Positions 19,152 through 20,272 of a DNA stretch of 20,272 nucleotides are shown here, piece after piece; position 1 is the stretch's first letter, and the number at the start of each line of letters is the position of its first letter. The translations under genes were made by a program, and so were the position numbers. Source of the stretch: Candidatus Woesearchaeota archaeon. Its GTDB lineage: Archaea; Nanobdellota; Nanobdellia; Woesearchaeales; JACPBV01. Under the pieces are notes generated by a model, which saw only the letters and a list, made by a program, of their open reading frames with translations, ran no database searches and had not been told where the DNA came from. The DNA is taken from assembly GCA_019323195.1 (NCBI GenBank), contig JAHWHQ010000028.1, forward strand, positions 1 to 20,272, given 5' to 3'.

Positions 19152-20272
19152 TGAAAGCTGGAAAGGGTTTTGGAAAGGAAAAGGATATTTTCGGGAAGAA
19201 AGGGCAGATCACTGTATTTATCATAATAGGGATAATCATCTTAGGAGGGGTCGGGATATACTCAGCTGTCAGGAGGGGGTCTATCGAAGGAGAGTTAAGC
19301 GCTGAGATGGAGTCTATGCTTGAAGAGGTCCCTGTTGAGTTCGCTCCTGCTGACCTTTTCATAAGGGAATGTGTAAGCAAGATCGCTGAAGAGGGGATAA
19401 GGGAGATGGGAAACCAGGGGGGGTTTATAAGGCCGAGCAGGTATGGGATAAGCGCAGCTGAGGAGCCGACCGGATCAAACGCTGCAAAGCTAAACCCCGA
19501 AGGAGAAAGGATAGTAGCATACTGGCAGTACCTGGAATCTCCCAATAACTGCGGAGGGGGATGCAGCATTGTAGATGTCCCTGGAAACAGGCTGTTCCTG
19601 TACAAGAAAGACGGCTCGCCTTCGATAGAAGGGCAGCTGGAGGAGCATATCAACGAGAACCTTGATGCTTGCCTGGATGACTTTAAGGCCCTGAAAGAGA
19701 TGGGTTTCAGCGTTGAGAAGCTGGGGGAGATAAGTACAAGGGCAGGTGTCCAGGAAGAGGAGGTTTTGGTCTTAGTGGAATACCCGTTAGAGTTCAGCAG
19801 GGCAGGGAAGAAAGAGCTTTCAAGATTCTTTGTGAGGATCCCTGTGAACCTGAAAAAGATTTATGAATTATCCAATGAGGTTGTTGCGCTGCAGGGCAAT
19901 TACAGGTATCTGGAGAATTATCTTGAGGAGCTTATTGTCGGCTTTTCAGGGGTTAAGACAGAGATGCTGCCGCCGATGCATGAGACTATTGTAGGGTTTG
20001 ACAGCGCAACATGGGAGGTGGAGGATGTTAAGAATAACCTTATCTGGATGCTAAGCAGCTATATAAGAACATTAAAGGTGAGCAATACTGCCAATTATCA
20101 GCTGTATGACAGGCAGACATCATTAGGGAATGCCATATATAATTCCGGGATGACCATCCCTGTAGAGGGAAGCTATGAGGATCTTAACATAAACCTTGCA
20201 TATTACCCTGACTGGTGGGGGATGTACTTTAACATAGACTGTGACGGGACGTGCAGGGCAGAGTCTTTCTCG
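19148..20272 (+). CDS. membrane-anchored GQVTVF-type surface protein, partial at window end
   Basis: An open frame of 375 codons runs off the right edge without a stop. After a basic start (GKGFGKEKDIFGKKGQ) comes one hydrophobic helix, ITVFIIIGIIILGGVGIY, matching the N-terminus of the gene at 13604. The similarity continues: FIRECVSKIAEEGIREMG, GGFI, VAYWQYLESPNNC, CLDDFKALKEMGF, the WEVEDVKNNLIWMLSSYI segment and YYPDWWGMYFNI. The middle cysteines (NNCGGGCS) align with NNCHECD of the paralogue. GAGGA (19137-19141), 6 nt before the first of two adjacent ATGs, favours 19148. It is a paralogue whose body is probably outside the cell; function unknown. Whether it shares the carboxypeptidase-regulatory-like domain cannot be seen here. 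Confidence 0.82.
   Translation, partial: MMKAGKGFGKEKDIFGKKGQITVFIIIGIIILGGVGIYSAVRRGSIEGELSAEMESMLEEVPVEFAPADLFIRECVSKIAEEGIREMGNQGGFIRPSRYGISAAEEPTGSNAAKLNPEGERIVAYWQYLESPNNCGGGCSIVDVPGNRLFLYKKDGSPSIEGQLEEHINENLDACLDDFKALKEMGFSVEKLGEISTRAGVQEEEVLVLVEYPLEFSRAGKKELSRFFVRIPVNLKKIYELSNEVVALQGNYRYLENYLEELIVGFSGVKTEMLPPMHETIVGFDSATWEVEDVKNNLIWMLSSYIRTLKVSNTANYQLYDRQTSLGNAIYNSGMTIPVEGSYEDLNINLAYYPDWWGMYFNIDCDGTCRAESFS

Noticed and set aside
19144..19653. 169-codon open frame on the minus strand
   Set aside because: It lies opposite the plus-strand GQVTVF paralogue, which has a ribosome-binding site, coupling to the RHH gene and clear similarity to the gene at 13604. The minus frame has Ser/Pro/Ile-rich antisense composition.
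1..20272. tRNA and rRNA genes
   Set aside because: I looked in the gaps for T-arm signatures and cloverleaf stems and found none that fit; the GGTTCGTC at 18159 is part of a hairpin without tRNA features.

Overview
The window looks like a chromosomal piece of a DPANN-type archaeon, probably of the Woesearchaeota/Pacearchaeota kind. The evidence is the protein set (an archaeal XPD-like iron-sulfur helicase, an archaeal TIGR00295-like HD protein, SpoIIM/DUF95, archaeal MetRS with a C-terminal tRNA-binding domain). Codon use is rich in AGG/AGA/ATA. A TATA box lies about 24-34 nt before the start codon of most first genes, which points to largely leaderless transcription; internal operon genes carry GGAGG-like sites. 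The assignment is inference, because no rRNA or tRNA is present.

Positions 1-8330 are mostly housekeeping: a SpoIIM-like membrane protein, an XPD/Rad3-type helicase, an unrecognised 256-aa protein on the minus strand, an MscS channel, a small winged-helix-like protein with a dyad in its own promoter, an HD hydrolase and methionyl-tRNA synthetase. Two gaps are not empty. The gap at 5262-5580 holds a run of hairpins followed by a possible 17-codon hydrophobic peptide. The gap at 6127-6365 holds a MITE-like element of about 164 bp with long inverted repeats and a perfect 9-bp flanking duplication, just upstream of the metG promoter.

Positions 8455-16420 form a five-gene plus-strand operon. It begins with a 52-aa ribbon-helix-helix (RHH) regulator that overlaps a 1192-aa secreted Ig-like protein. 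A small anchored extracytoplasmic protein, a polytopic membrane protein and a ~938-aa membrane-anchored protein with a GQVTVFIIIG N-terminus follow. A second cassette at 18987 to the window end repeats the plan: a 54-aa RHH protein overlaps a paralogue of the GQVTVF protein that runs off the edge. The two RHH-plus-surface-protein cassettes are the most distinctive gene-level feature.

Between them, a two-gene minus-strand operon (100-aa protein, then a 402-aa Cys-rich membrane protein) faces a near-symmetric control region. Three GTCA-N5-TGAC dyads sit there at exactly 38-bp intervals, with one outward-facing TATA box in each interval. Downstream on the plus side lie two tandem hairpins resembling IS200/IS605 or REP ends. 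Then comes a RelE-type toxin and a small antitoxin-like gene arranged tail-to-tail with overlapping 3' ends.
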